From NCBI GenBank assembly GCA_036346355.1, contig CM070590.1, positions 46,719,749 through 46,783,748 on the forward strand: 64,000 nucleotides of DNA, written 5' to 3'. The notes beneath the pieces are model-generated. The model did not search any database. It saw only the letters and a program-made list of their open reading frames with translations, and was not told the origin of the DNA. Numbering within the stretch: the first letter of the stretch is position 1; each line of letters begins with the position of its first letter. Position numbers and translations under genes: made by a program. This document shows positions 22,140 through 34,142 of this stretch, piece by piece. Source of the stretch: Rhipidocladum racemiflorum (taxonomy: Eukaryota > Streptophyta > Magnoliopsida > Poales > Poaceae).

Positions 22140-23040
22140 TCGATCCTGGGTAGCGGATACTTATTCTTCACGGTTACTTCATTGAGTGCACGGTAGTCTA
22201 TGCACATCCTAAAACTCCCATCCTTCTTCTTGATAAACAAAACTGGCGCTCCCCACGGCGACGAACTTGGTTCGATAAATCCTTTCTCCATTAACTCTTC
22301 AAGCTGCTTCTTCATCTCTACTAATTCCTCGGTGGACATCCAGTAAGGTCTCTTCGCTATCGGGGCTGTACCAGGTACAAGCTCTATCACAAACTCTATG
22401 TCCCTGTCTGGCGGCATACTAGGTAGATCTTCAGGAAAAACATCCGGATACTCATTCACTACTGAAACATATTCTATGTCGATTGCCTTGGTGCTGTTAA
22501 CCATCAACTGTCCATCCCTAACGGCGGTAGCTTGGAATTCCACTTTCCTTCCACACGGGCTTTCAACTGAGATAATCCTTCGTCCACAATCCAAAACGGC
22601 CTTGTGCTTGGATAACCAATCCATTCCCAAAATAACATCTAAGGTCTGGGTTTCCAAAATAATAAGGTTCGCTAGGAACTCTATCCCATCTATTAGTATT
22701 CTCACCCCAGAACATCCTAATTTAGTTCGGAGTTCGGAACCAGGGGTTTGAACTACAGGCATGCATTTAAGTCTTGCAATCTCCAAATCATTCTTAGCAG
22801 CAAAGCCTTGAGAAACAAACGAATGCGAAGCTCCAGAATCAAACAAAACTGTTGCAGGTACTATGTTGACAAGTAACTTACCCAGTACGACGTCCGTGGC
22901 ATTCTGCAGTGCATCTGCGGTGACATGGTTGACTCGGCCTCTCACCACGGTCTGGGGTGCTGCTCCTGGCTGTGCTGGCGTCCTGGCTGGTGTGGATCCC
23001 AGATTGAAGCGAACTGGGGTCACTCCTGCTGTCTTCTTAG
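22140..23040 (-). pseudogene. pol: G1 protease and first part of RT
   Basis: The retropepsin motif FDSGASHSFVS has its Asp at about 22840. LDVILGMDWLSKHKA follows, the usual gypsy second block. RT begins with RPYWMSTEELVEMKKQLEEL, the motif GAPVLFIKKKDGSFRMCIDYRALN, and stops at PLPRID where S1 is inserted. This stretch is one open frame through to the S1 target site at 22144. Confidence 0.88.
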
Positions 23041-24031
23041 GGCAACTGTTGGCAAAGTGTCCTGGCTCGTTGCAGTTGTAGCAGCGTCTCACTGTCCCCT
23101 CGTTATTTGCCTGAGCGGCGTTTCGGTGGCCTTGGGGTCTAATAGTTCTGATTGACGGGTCTTGGTGCTGGTGACGGTGTCCTTGTAGCATTCTGTGGCT
23201 GGAATCTGAAAAACTGATTTGGCGCAACTTTCAAACGTTGCTGTGCTCCCTGACGCGATCCCAGATGTTGCATCCTTCGCTTCCGATTCTCATCCAGTTC
23301 CTTGCGCTTGTCCTCAAGAATAAGCGCTTTATTCACAAGCTCCTGGAAATCTGGAAAGGTGTGGGTGATCAGTCCCACCTGTAGTCCTGAGTTAAGTCCC
23401 TTCATAAAGCGAGGTATGCGGCTTTATCTGTCGCTACGTCTTCAGGTGCGTAGCGTGCAAGCTGTGTGAACTTGTTCAGGTATTCGGCCACAGGCTGATT
23501 ACCTTGCTTCAGTGCTCTGAATTCCTCCTTCTTGAGGTCCATAATTCCTTCCGGCACATGATACTGACAAAACGCAGCTGTAAACTCCTCCCAAGTGATG
23601 TCTTAAGGGTTCTCTTGCGTGGCACAGAAGTTCTCCCACCATTCGGCGGCTGTTCCTTCCAACTGATGAGAAGCGTAGGGTACCTTCTCATTTCCCATGC
23701 ATTGAGCAATGTGTAGCTTCCTCTCAATCGACCTTAACCAATCATCAGCCTCCAACGGATTGGCATTCCCAGAAAAAGTGGGTGGATGAGTCCTCATGAA
23801 CTCTAACAGTCTTGTATTCTGGCGTTGTCCCTGATTGACTTGATTAGCAGTGGCCTGAGCAGTGACGTGTTGCATCTGTTGCATCAACTGAGTCTGAGCA
23901 GCCAGAAAAGCTCCAAAGTTCTGCATGTCAACTGGCGGTGCTAGGTGGGGTGCAGGTGCTCCATCATTGGGGTTTCCAGCTGGGCGAGAACCACTTCCAT
24001 TGCCTCCAAGGTTTCCGCGGGTGTTCACCAT
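23041..24031 (-). pseudogene. gag: G1 gag with CCHC knuckle
   Basis: It starts at ATG 24031, preceded by CAG (CGACAG|ATG). N-terminal MVNTRGNLGGNGSG; then the gag core with FSGNANPLEADDWLRSIE and YASHQLEGTAAEWWENF. A TAA near 23603 stands for a Gln codon, and a frameshift lies near 23410-23420. The capsid tail (LITHTFPDFQELVNKALILEDKR) and the knuckle CYNCNEPGHFANSC (about 23083-23042) follow after another frame change near 23140-23230. Structural protein of the particle. Confidence 0.86.
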
Positions 24032-24176
24032 CTGTCGATTGATCCAAGGTTTCAGAGATAAGAGGGAACAAGAATAGACAAGTAGTAGGGAAACTTATGC
24101 GAGGTAAAAGTATAACTCAAAATCCAACTTTCTTATTAATAATTATAACTTGGTATGGTTGCTTACAATGCCTAAT
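24032..24176 (-). other. Intron-like segment between orf0 and gag in G1
   Basis: Minus strand: GTAAGC donor at 24176, a pyrimidine-rich stretch (CTACTTGTCTATTCTTGTTC) and CAG directly before the gag ATG. The homologous segment in G3 (58972-59102) keeps the donor and acceptor. Removing it would place gag downstream of a spliced leader or orf0. Confidence 0.45.
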
Positions 24177-24277
24177 GGCCTGCAACACATACTGCACACT
24201 CAGCAAACAATGAAAAACCAACGCCTCTAAAGGGTGACTCTTATTCTATAACGCGACTCAAAAAAGGAGTCTCAACT

Positions 24278-25057
24278 TCAAAACCTTCGCTCACTCGTCA
24301 AGAAAACCTCCACTGCCTGGGTGGGGGTGCGACGGCATAGGCGCGAAACAATCGCCATGCCCTGCAACTGCAGCTGTGGTTGACGACGCAGCGTCCTCCT
24401 CTGGCTCTGGATCCGCCGTTCTTTGTGGGCTGTGGCGCGGGTGCAGGTGGCGCCTCTTACGGTCCTTCTTACGGTCCGAGCGTCCAACTCCAACACTGGA
24501 TCGGGACCCTGGCCATACAGTGCAGTCTCCAACTCTGCGATCCTTTCTGCAGCATAAGCGACGTACTCACGAGCTTTCTCTAAGTGCTTCTTCTCCTCCT
24601 CAACCTGTTCGCGAGCATTCTTCAACTCCTGAACTGTGTCATCGATCAGCTCCTCCTGAGCGGCGACAAACCTGGCTAAGTGAGTGACGGTAGCATCCTC
24701 ATCTTCTATCGGCTTCCGTTGAGCTCTGCTGTCTCGGCGTGGGTGGTGATGGAACACTGTACCTTCCAGCTCCCTGGAGTAGGTGCGAGCGATCTGCTAC
24801 ATTGCTCGACGCGACACCTCTTGGATTCCAATCTCAAAGGTAGACCTCCTGGCGGTGAAGTGGAAAGGGCGACTGAACTTTGTCTTCTCTCGGGCATACA
24901 CCGTGATCCGGACGTCCCATCCTATGACCAGTCCGGCTTGCACAAGTGTAGTCCCTCGGTAGAGTGGCCTCTCAAAACCTCCAAGAAACTGAAGCATACG
25001 CCACAACTCGGCGGCATAGCCTCCTTCACGCTCGGCATAGTTGTTCTTCATCGTCAT
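24278..25057 (-). pseudogene. orf0: additional ORF upstream of gag in G1
   Basis: One frame of 260 codons from ATG 25057 (context TTGACAG|ATG) with a single TAG at 24799-24797. The first part (GGYAAELWRMLQFLGGFERPLYRG, TVYAREKT, FTARRSTFEIGIQEVSRRAM) is conserved in G3 orf0. The middle (HHHPRRDSRAQRKPIEDEDATVTHLARF) is also shared, and it is followed by a Lys/Glu coiled coil. The C-terminus differs from the acidic Pro/Glu tail of G3, probably through a frameshift. I do not recognise a functional domain. Rice elements such as RIRE3 and RIRE8 have been described with an orf0 at this place (from memory). Confidence 0.7.
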
Positions 25058-25256
25058 CTGTCAAAGGATACTTGCGTAAGAACGCAACTTTTCAAAATCA
25101 ATGCGGAAGATGAAAAGAACTCAGCAAGGGGTATGAACAAGAAAGAAAAGAGGTAAGTCGAGAATTCATTCATTATCTTGATCACTTTTAACTTTAGAAA
25201 ATAGGTTTTATCCTCACTACGACCATTCTAACTATGGGTGAGCCTACAGTCAGTAT

Positions 25257-25269
25257 GGCTCTGATACCA
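25257..25269 (-). other. Primer binding site of G1
   Basis: Minus strand TGGTATCAGAGCC, four bases inside the 5' LTR end. tRNA-Met type. Confidence 0.88.
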
Positions 25270-25559
25270 CCTCTGTCGGGACCTGAATCTGCAAATCCGA
25301 ACTCTCTATGTATTCAGCACTAGTCCAGGAACGCGCTAGTGCACACAGTCTCAACATTGGTAAATATCACAATCATACCACTCGATACTAATAAAGTACT
25401 TTAATTAGATAATCAAACTGGTTGCTTGACATTAAGGTCAAGTTACAAATATACGCCTCGTAGGGCGAAACTTATTAAAAGAGAAATAATAGCAGCGAAA
25501 AATAAGATAACATCGTGGCGCCATCCAGTATACCACAGGCAACTGACTGGGCTCGCTCC

Positions 25560-26896
25560 CTAGTTAGACGGTTCCTCTGGAAGCTCCTCCTCCAAAGCTG
25601 GTGTAGACTCCTCTTCAACTGGTGTTGTATTGCGGCAAGGGTGAGTACTTGGTACTCAGCAAGTCATGCACAGAATGCAAGCTAATATACTATATGCATG
25701 GCTTGATACAAAGGAATAACTCAAGATATATTTGAAGTAAACAGCATTTAACAATTAATATAAGTAGATTCAAAAGCAGTAGAAACAAGTATATCAGTAA
25801 TAACTTTTCCAGGAGTTAAATAAACATCTTTCCCAATCCTAATCCATATTTCCATCAACATCATTATTAAACCAAACCCAACCTTTCAAGTCCAAGTTGT
25901 TTTCAAGAAAGTCTAACCCTTAACTGTAATTCCCGAGCGATGTCCAATACCTCAGACACGGCTATTCGAATAGATTTTACACTCTGCAGAGGTTATGCAC
26001 TTTATCCACAAGATACAGTCAAACACCACAAAGGCGAGTGTCCGTAACAGAGTCTTTCGGAAACCTCTAACAGCACAAGTGGTCCTCTCCGGTGATTGCA
26101 CACTAACCCTTCCCTTAGCGAAGGCGAAGTTTAGGCCAATCCACCGTTAGATGGGTACCTGGCCGCAGCCCCGGTATGCTCCCCCGTACAACTACACAAA
26201 AGATATAGTTGACACCCAGAGGTCCCACAGGTACGTTATTAGCAACTTAATCAACTAGGTCCGTCCCATTACAGACATGTGGTTGCAAGATTGACTCAGT
26301 TCAAAGGCTTGCAAGGTTAAGTCCTTAGGGTGACCAGGGCAAGACTACCCGAAGAACCAAACCATCGTTCCCGGTGCCACAACTGGCCCACCCGATCATT
26401 CTTGCCACATGCCCCGGTCGAAAACTATTTATCAAACCCCAGTTGATTACCATGCACCACGTGCCATCAACATCACAACACATGATACTTTTCCAAAACA
26501 GGTTCAATATATCATTACGTCAATATTAACGTTTTGATTGTCCAAAATCATGTCGAAAGCACGTAGCAGGTCTAAGCAATGTACTACAGCGATCTAAATT
26601 CCCATGTTGGCGATCTAATAGTGTCCAACTAGTAATCCTCAACTAGGGTGACAAGGGTCATGGCACATATTTAATTAACCAAGGTGTCTTATAGCAAATG
26701 GCATTTATCTATTTCCCCGGAATTAAATAAAGTATCTTCTAATTAAATTAGCATGCAATAAATTGAATCAAAATAGGTTTCAAAATGGGATCAACATGGT
26801 CAAAGCATAATTTGCCTTCAAAGAGTACTTGTTCTTGGTCCTGAGCTGGCTCCTGAGTCAACACTTCTCCTTCGAAGCCTTCGGGCACTTCAACGT
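25560..26896 (-). other. Putative spliced LTR cassette in G1 LTR (exons 26896-26816 and 25618-25560)
   Basis: Exon 2 is 81 nt, after TAG and before the GC donor GCAAAT. Exon 3 is 59 nt, after CAG, ending in TAG 25562-25560. The joint is phase 1. A phase-matching exon 1 donor (CCCCG|GTGAGA) lies at 27904/27903 in an open frame that reaches back to 28084, but no ATG is seen there. Hairpin GAGTAC/GTACTC at 25643-25657. The peptide is rich in Glu, Gln and Val (for example EGEVLTQEPAQDQEQVLFE). Confidence 0.5.
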
Positions 26897-28271
26897 CTAC
26901 TCGTAAAACGTGCAAATAGCAATAAATAAATGAACAGAAGACAAAAAGTGTCCAAACAACCAAATAAAGTTCATAAACAGAGAGAGCATAATTTTATAAA
27001 TTTTTAGAAACTGAAATCGTCAAATTCGGAGTTGAAACGCAAAAGTTATAGCATTTTGAAGTTTAAATAATCAATTAAATAATATTACAGAGAAAAACTT
27101 TAGTCTAAAAATTAAATAAAATTCAACATTAGGTTGATCACAATTTTATACAAATTTAGAAATTTGAATCACTCAAATCGGAGTTAAAATGCAAAAGTTA
27201 TAAGCGTTTGAAGTCCGAATCAAATTCTAAAATCAATAATTCGAATTAATAAATCATTTTCTTTTTCGAAAATTCTTTTATTGCGTTAGCATGACACGTG
27301 GACCAACCAGAAGCTGCCACGTCGCCTCGGGTCCATGGACCCGGCGCACGGGCACGGCCTGGTCTACCGTGGACTCGGCCCACAGCTCGTGTCGTTGACA
27401 GGTGGGCCCTGCCGGTGACGTCAGCGTGACGTTAGCGCACGGCTCAGCCGAGCGGGCTGACAGGCGGGCCTCACCGTGACGTCAGCGTGACATCATGGTG
27501 CGGTTTGCTGGGACGCTGACAGTTGGGCCCCACTGACACGCGGGCCTCGCGTGTCAGAGACACGCTCCACGCAGTCGGCCGACCGTCGCGACCACGGCTG
27601 ATGCCGGCCTCCCGGCCACGTGGCGTGATCTCGGCCGTTGATTTGAAAATCAACGGCCCAGATTGGATCTGGTTTAACGCAGAAGAAAAACTACTCGGCT
27701 GATCTGGGCCGTTCGATCTTGATCGGACGGTCAAGATCCAATCTAACGTATACAACGTGGCTAACCCTAACCGTTCGATCTAGATCTAACGGCTGAGAAT
27801 GGATCTAGTACTGAGCGGTTTTAGGCTACGTGGCACAATCTACGCCGTTGGATCTAGATCCAACGGTTGGAAATAGATTTGGGATTAGCACGTGAGATCT
27901 CACCGGGGTGTGACGTGGCGCGATCTAGACCCTTGGATCTGGATCGGACGGCTGGTGGAGCTCGAGGTCCGGCGATGGCTTGCAGCGGGGCTGGTTCACC
28001 GGAGACGAAGACGGCGACCACGGCGACGATGTTGCGGGGCTCCTCCGACGAAGTGAGTGGTCTCCTCTGGCGCGGCTTGACCACGCGGTTCTGGATCTGG
28101 GCTCAACGGCGGCGGAGGACGGCGGACGGCGGCGGAAACTGCAATTGAACGCGGCGGAACGCTCCTCCAACTCCGGCGAGCGATTGCGGCGCAACCACGG
28201 CGGCTCTGGCGGCGTGAGCTAGGGTTACGGGTGCGCACGGAAGTTGGCATCACGGCAGCGGTGGCGGCGCA

Positions 28272-28278
28272 TTAAGTA
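28272..28278 (-). promoter_or_regulatory. TATA-like element of G1 LTR
   Basis: TACTTAATGCG on the minus strand, in the position of TATTTAATGCG in related LTRs. Confidence 0.4.
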
Positions 28279-28887
28279 GGGCTCTCGACGTTCGTGAAAC
28301 GCGCGGAGACCGAGGCCCACTCCGTTGCGGCGGCGGAATCCGAAAGGGATTCGGATTGGGTGACGTGGATCAACGTCAGCCGTTGGATCAAGATCCAACG
28401 GTGCGAAGGTTTGGGCTCGGGTCTGGCTCGGGCGAGCTGGCTGGCTCGGTCGGACTCGGGCTCGGGTGACGTGGCACAATCGTGGCTGTTGGATCAAGAT
28501 CCAACGGTCACGCGGGTTAGTGTTCGGCCGAGCGGGTTCGACCGGAATGGCTGGCTCGGGTCGGACTCGAGTCTGACTCGGACTCGGGTCCGGTCGGATG
28601 AACAGTAAAACCCACTCGATTAATTAATCCAATTAAATTATCAGAAATTCATTTAATTCATTAAAAATAGCAAAAGACTCAGAAAAATTCTGGAAAATAT
28701 TTTGGATCATTTTGGACTCAAATAAAATATTTCCAACAAAATTTTATCTGCAAAATCAAATTCTTTAATTATTTCAAAAGGGAATAAATTCAAATAAATT
28801 CTAAATAAATTCCAGAAAATTCCAAAAATTCACCAAAGTGCCAAATCACACATGAATTTAAGAAAAGCAAAATTTTGGGGTGTTACA

Positions 28888-29563
28888 TTCTGGCAAACTA
28901 CGGAATAGGTTCGGAAATTCTTTCTTCAAATCCTCCTTGCGCTCCCAAGTCACTTTGCTCTCTGCATGTTTGCTCCACTGGACTCTGCAGAAACGGGTTG
29001 ATTTATTTCTCGTCCTCGATCCATGGTGTCCAGAACCTTCACGGGGTGCTCCTTGTAGGTTAGATCCTCCTGCAGTTCTTTTGATTCTAACGGTGTCTAC
29101 TCATTTGGTACTCGAGGACACTTCTTCAGTTGTGACACATGGAACACATCATGCACACCTGCCAACGACTACGGTAACTCCAACTGGTAAGCAACTTCGC
29201 CTCTGCGGCTCAGAATCTTATACGGCCCAACATAACGTGGCGCGAGTTTCCCTTTGGCGTGGAATCTTTTAACTCCCTTGAGGGGTGTAACCCTAAGGTA
29301 CACGAAATCCTCTGGTTCAAAGCTCAAGTCTCGGCGACGGTTATCCGCGTAACTTTTCTGTCTTGACTGAGCTATCTGCTGTCTTTCCCGGATCATGGCA
29401 ATCTGCTCTTCGGCTTCTTGAAGAATGTCTGGCCCAAAGACACGGCGTTCACCTGTCTCATTCCAGTTCAATGGCGTCCGACAAGGTCGACCATACAGTG
29501 CCTCAAAAGGTGACATCTATAGACTGCCCTGATAACTATTGTTGTAGCTGAACTTAGCATATG
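28888..29563 (-). pseudogene. pol: G0 integrase C-terminal region
   Basis: Minus strand: PFEALYGRPCRTPLNWNETGE, ERQQIAQSRQKSYADNRRR, YLRVTPLKGVKRFHAKGKLAPRYVGPYKILSRRGEVAYQLELP (frame 29516-29169). A decayed chromodomain part follows down to 28888, where the G1 LTR begins. The catalytic part lies on the other side of S2. Confidence 0.85.
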
Positions 29564-29571
29564 TGTAATAT

Positions 29572-29593
29572 CTCGAGTATTTCTATACTCGAG
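29572..29593 (+). repeat. Terminal hairpin of S2
   Basis: Arms CTCGAGTAT and ATACTCGAG around a TTCT loop, 9 nt from the LTR end. Confidence 0.8.
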
Positions 29594-30093
29594 TCACTGT
29601 ACATTTGTACTCAAACACTGTTCAATAATACACTGTCCTTGTGTACTTCTGCAATTTGAGCTGTATATACTTAAATGGGATCAAAAAGAACCCTTCAACT
29701 TAATTAACTTCGCTCAAAATCAATTTCCCATTTAATCGCCGACAAGTGTTTTCGGTGATTGAATTCAGTTTTCGAGCTCTTGCCATAATGACTTAGCCTT
29801 TGATCCAAATACTCACTCCTCTGTCCTTTTGAAGTACAAATTACCTAGTTTACTGGGGAACTTAAAAATCTTCAAAAGGAGTTAGGGATCTATTTAATCG
29901 GAGCTCGTGAACTTTGATCGTGGTCACGTTTAACCGCTCGACTTAATAAATTGCAAATTGAGTTGGAAAAGTGTTTAATTGACCTAAAAACCTTCCTAAA
30001 TATCTTAGAATCGATAAAAATCAACTTTGGAAGGTTTAATCATCAAAAGCTGCCACTTGACCAAAATGCCCACCATAAGTGCATAGTGCCCAC

Positions 30094-33000
30094 ATGTGTT
30101 TTAAGCCATCTCCAAGCCTCCAACCAGCCACTTCCTCATTTCCCCACCTCCCACACGTCTTGAGCAAGGAGGAGAAAGAGAAGAAGAAGAACACCCAAAT
30201 CCGCGGATTGGAGGCGATCCGACTGACGAAAACTGATCCGGAGGCAGGAATCGGCGTCCTCATCGCGTTCCCCATCTTCTCAACCCCTTCAAGTGAGTAT
30301 TCCATCGAGATTCATCGATGTCTCTTGGAGTTCCCGTGGTGCTTTTGCGATCTGACTTGATTTCGGCTCGGGGCGTCCCTCGTCGCGTAGCTACGAGTTT
30401 CCCCTCCTGTAGCTCCGCATTTCATCATGTCCCTCAAACCCTAGCCTAGGTCATGTCCAGGTGCCATGTGTTCGGAGCATCGCATGGTAATTTGGCTTTA
30501 GAAATCGGACTCAGGCCGTCGTTAGGTCCATTTAACTCTACTGTTGACCTAGCTTTTGGCCATCTTCGAAATCTAGCAAACTATCGCTAGGTTTTCGATT
30601 TGTCGGAGTTCTAGTGGAGCAAAGCATGGGTAGTGTTTTTTTGTTAGCACTTCTGGTAGCTGGAGCCGCTATCAGAAGAATCGGAATTCAATTCTGCCTA
30701 GCCGAAATTTATTTTATTCCTTTAGGCATTAATTGTTTTTACAAAATTCTAGAAGTCCGAAACATAATTCGACAGTTCCATTATCTCTTCTGATAGCATT
30801 AATCGCGATCAGAAGAATCAGAACTGCATTCCGGCAAAACCTGCTAGCACTTGTCAGCTCTAGGTCACTAGTATTTTTGCAAAATGCTAGACCTCCAGGG
30901 CATGTAATAAGTATACCGTTAGTCTTCTTAGATGCTAAAAGGATTATCAGAATCGTTGGATTTGCGTTTTGCTAGCCCGCATTTTATTTTATTACTCTAG
31001 GTCCCAATTATTTTTATAAGATACCTAGGACCTGTAGCATGCATGGACAGCGCTACTAGCCCTCCTGGTGCTTGCAGATGAGCTCAGAAGAGCTAGATTT
31101 GCATTTTCCTAGCTTCCATTTTATTTTAATCGTCATAGTGATCAAAGCCAATTAGAGCGTTTTCGCTTCCTTTAACTTCGTTTAAGGTCACTAAGGTCGA
31201 TAGCATGCTTTCCGCGTGCTTTGGATCGCATTCAAGTCACTTTTCGGGCTTTTGCCGTTTCTCGGGTAATTACCGGAGTTAAGCGGGCAATTGATCAAAA
31301 GTCAGAGAAGATTAAGTCATCTATGCTGGGGAATAGCTCCGATAGGTCGTAAGTATCCCTAAGCAACTAGCCGAGGGCTTAAAACATGTCTCACGATATT
31401 TCAGCTCAAAACGGCCCTTTTGGGCGAGATTGCTCGTTTTCGAGCAAAATAGCCATTTTGGCCATATTCCACATTTAAGGGTTTCTTCGCCAGTTAGCTA
31501 TCGGAATGAGTCATTTAGGGTCATTTAGACTTAGTAAAGTCGAAAACGTGCTCCTCGCGCAAGTGGAATCGAGTTTGAGCCGTTTTCGGACCCTGTGCGA
31601 AGCGAGGTGTAAACCTCGGCTTAATTTGCGCTTTCGATCGGATTTCGATGCAAATTAAGTGAATTTTCAAGGGGCAAGGTCCAGATAGGTCCTAGACATC
31701 CTAAAGTACCTAGTGGAGTCGCTGGGATTGATCGCAAGTCGATCGAATGGATTCTGGACAGAAGTGGCTCATGCCTTACGGTGAATAGTGCCATTTTTCT
31801 TTTTTCTGATTTTTCAGCATTTTGTGTATTGATTTTCACTGTTTTGGCTTCCGTTTGTTCGTTTTAAATCCAAACAAGTTCCCGTAAGTTCCATTAGGTG
31901 TATTATACCTAATTCTAGGTGTTTAACAAAATTTAGTTGAATTTTAAATTATTTTACGCATTTTGTTCAAGTTGGCGAGAAATTCGCCGAAATCGCCGTT
32001 TCGAATCACGATTTCGCCATTTTTCTCGCTTGTTTCGTTTCTTTGCTTTCTTAGTGTCTAGATGAGTTCTATTTGATGTTAAGTTGGTGTTTATGCTTCT
32101 AAAGTCACTCTTTGCTAAATTATTTCTCTGTTCGCTGTTTTTGATGTTTTTATTCGATTAGAGGCGAGTGAGTCCGGAGTCGCATCGAACAATCCTGAGT
32201 TCGTCCCAGATCCATCAGAGCAGCAGCAGAGAGGCAAGCACCTCCTTTGACCATTCTGAATCCTATATTTTACGGTGTTTACTTTGATTTCTCAAACTAT
32301 ATGCATTGTTTATATTCAGTAAATTGCTAGTCTGTGGGAATGGTAGATATACCCTGATTTGGTGGTTTTCCTCAATTTAATTCCCCGAGATCATTGATAA
32401 CCCTAGTAGGGTTAGACAATTTAATAAAATGTCACTTGGGTATAAATGATTTAGTAATTGCATATGCTTAGACACTGCAATAGAGATGAGCAAAGTCAGT
32501 CTTTACCAAATGCTCAAAATTATGATAATTGTAATTGGTTTTGGAAAGGTTTTGGAAATGTGAATTGTAAAGGTAAATTGATAAAAATGTGAAGTGTCTA
32601 ATTGGTAATTAGACTTGGCGGGAGGTATAATATGTGCTAGTTAAACATGGTGGCGATTGGTTGGCGAGTTAAGTGGAGTTCCCCGCTTGAGTCACTAGGC
32701 AAAAATATAAGGACCGAACTTGTGACGGTTTTTGAATGAACACCGTGCAACCGCGCAATGCTTTGGGATGGGGCAGCCTGTTTTAGTACCTGAAGTGTGA
32801 GGGGATAGCCATGCCTGTTGGTAGGCCGAAGTGTGGACCTTTTCCCCGTGTTGAGCAGTCAAGCGCGGTGTGTGTCCTCACGACCCGCCGTATGCACCTT
32901 CGTGAGTGCGCTTGTACTTATGCAGCGGGGAATCGCTCCAGTTCATGTTTGATTGATACAACGGTGTACGCCTTGCTATGGGATAATGCCGCGGCAAAAA

Positions 33001-33866
33001 CTCGCCGTCGTCACGATGGATATTCCGTGGCCGCCTGAGTGGTGGTTGGCCTCTTATCGCCATAGTAGTGGGTTTATCGTCGCCGGTGCTGGGGTGTGGC
33101 TATAACCTCAACGATGGGAACGAACAGATCATTCTTGTATATCGGGTACCTCGTGTATCGCGTGTCTCCTGGCTGACAGGAATGCAAGTCTGAGTTGTGT
33201 TTGGGTAAAGTGCGCAAACTCTGCAGAGTATCAAAAAAATTCTAATCGATTAGCCGTGCTCACGGTTATGAGCAAATCTTCTTTAATCATATCAAGTATA
33301 GAAATTTGGTTTGGTTTTGAAAATGAAAAGTTATTTGGGAGTCGATATAAAGTATGTGGTTGAATATGATACTTGATGGATTTATGGATATGTGGATATG
33401 ATACTTAGAGGATTTATGAATATGTATGGATGTCGATTCGTATCCCAGCTGCGACCATGGATGGTGGCAGCTGTGGAGCTCAGTTGTTACATATACTGTA
33501 AATATGTTTTATTCAAACTGCTGTCTTTCAAATTATGTATTACTTTTCGATGAACTGTTTTAAATCCAGCTTTCTGCAATTAACCCAGTGTAGAAGCTTT
33601 ATCCTGTTGAATCAGCCTGCATTTATTAATATTTCCGTACACTAAAGTCTTGCGAGTACATACGTGTACTCACCGTTGCTGCTAACCCTTTTTCTTCAGA
33701 GGATGTTTCTGGTGATGATGTCCTGGATGTCGGCGAGCCCCAGTTCTGCGAGTATTGCGGCTTCGTAGGTCTTCCCTCGGTCAAGAGCCTCGTGGGGTGG
33801 TCGAGCCATTTGTTGGTTGTCTTTCTTTTGTTTCCGCTGTCGCTTTACTTCTTTTGGATTCTGTAA
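30094..33866 (+). other. Putative three-exon LTR cassette in S2, intact 145 aa when joined
   Basis: Exon 1 runs from ATG 30094 to 30292 (donor GTGAGT). Exon 2 is 32162-32233 (acceptor GATTAG, GC donor GCAAGC). Exon 3 is 33700-33866 (acceptor TTTCTTCAG, stop TAA 33864-33866). Lengths of 199, 72 and 167 nt sum to 438, exactly 146 codons, with no internal stop and phase 1 joints. Exon 1 is basic in the middle (SKEEKEKKKNTQ), exon 2 is Glu/Gln-rich, and exon 3 begins acidic (EDVSGDDVLDVGE), has a CEYC pair and ends in a hydrophobic run. That tail may be untranslated sequence read after a lost stop. No homologue is known to me. Confidence 0.5.
30620..31170 (+). repeat. Degenerate 137-138 bp tandem repeat, four units, in S2
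   Basis: Anchor ATCAGAA-type words begin at 30671, 30808, 30946 and 31083, spaced 137, 138 and 137 bp. Each unit continues with a CTAGC-like word, a TTTATTTTATT stretch and CTAG...CC. Units are diverged but aligned throughout. Confidence 0.75.
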
Positions 33867-34142
33867 TACACTTGTACAAGATTTACACCCAGTTATGTAA
33901 ATTAAATTAGTTTATCATTTTGTGCATTGATACTCATTTTGTTTGTATGCAGCGATCTTGGAGTTCTTGATCCAGGGATCGATGTCAGATCGTCTGCAGC
34001 ACCGGGTCCGAAGCTAAGGGTTCGATCCCGTCGATCGAATTTTTAGATTCAGATTTCTGGTGTCGAGGCTTCCTGTTGCTATACGGTGCTATACGCTACA
34101 GTAGACGGCGTACAGTACGGTATAGGAAGAGGGGCTCTCACA

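Larger units (their letters stand above)
16789..28887 (-). mobile_element. Gypsy G1 (Ty3, Tekay/Del chromovirus), 3' truncated
   Basis: On the minus strand the order is 5' LTR (28887-25274), primer binding site, orf0, gag, protease, RT (split by solo LTR S1), RNase H, and integrase up to 16789. The RT-before-integrase order and the similarity to G3, which has a C-terminal chromodomain, place it in Tekay/Del. The left half of integrase, the chromodomain and the 3' LTR are missing at the copia junction. It landed in G0; the expected target repeat is TTCTG at 28888-28892, but its partner is lost. Confidence 0.9.
25274..28887 (-). repeat. G1 5' LTR (3614 bp)
   Basis: TGTAACACCCC ... GTCCCGACA on the minus strand. 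It contains a TATA-like TACTTAA (28272-28278), a GC-rich leader, at least seven GATC-centred palindromes with CCGTTNNATC arms (27636-28506), TGACGTCA motifs (27418-27487), the CTCTGCAGAG / CTATTCGAATAG block at 25950-26010, and the split-exon cassette 25560-26896. It is the only LTR left of G1. Confidence 0.92.
29564..34142 (+). mobile_element. Solo LTR S2 (4579 bp), different family
   Basis: Flanked by atatg at 29559-29563 and 34143-34147. Starts TGTAATATC and ends GGCTCTCACA. It has no primer binding site or pol. It holds a terminal hairpin (29572-29593), a purine-rich leader, a fourfold 137-bp repeat (about 30620-31170), the CTCTGCAGAG-type block at 33203-33270, and the split-exon cassette. 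It diverges widely from S1/S3 in sequence but keeps the same order of modules. The stretches 31170-32160 and 32240-33200 hold no recognisable gene. Confidence 0.9.

Noticed and set aside
33789..33863. Tail-anchor membrane segment at the end of the S2 cassette
   Set aside because: The hydrophobic run matches T-rich 3' sequence that lies after the stop in the other LTRs; probably untranslated sequence read after a lost stop.
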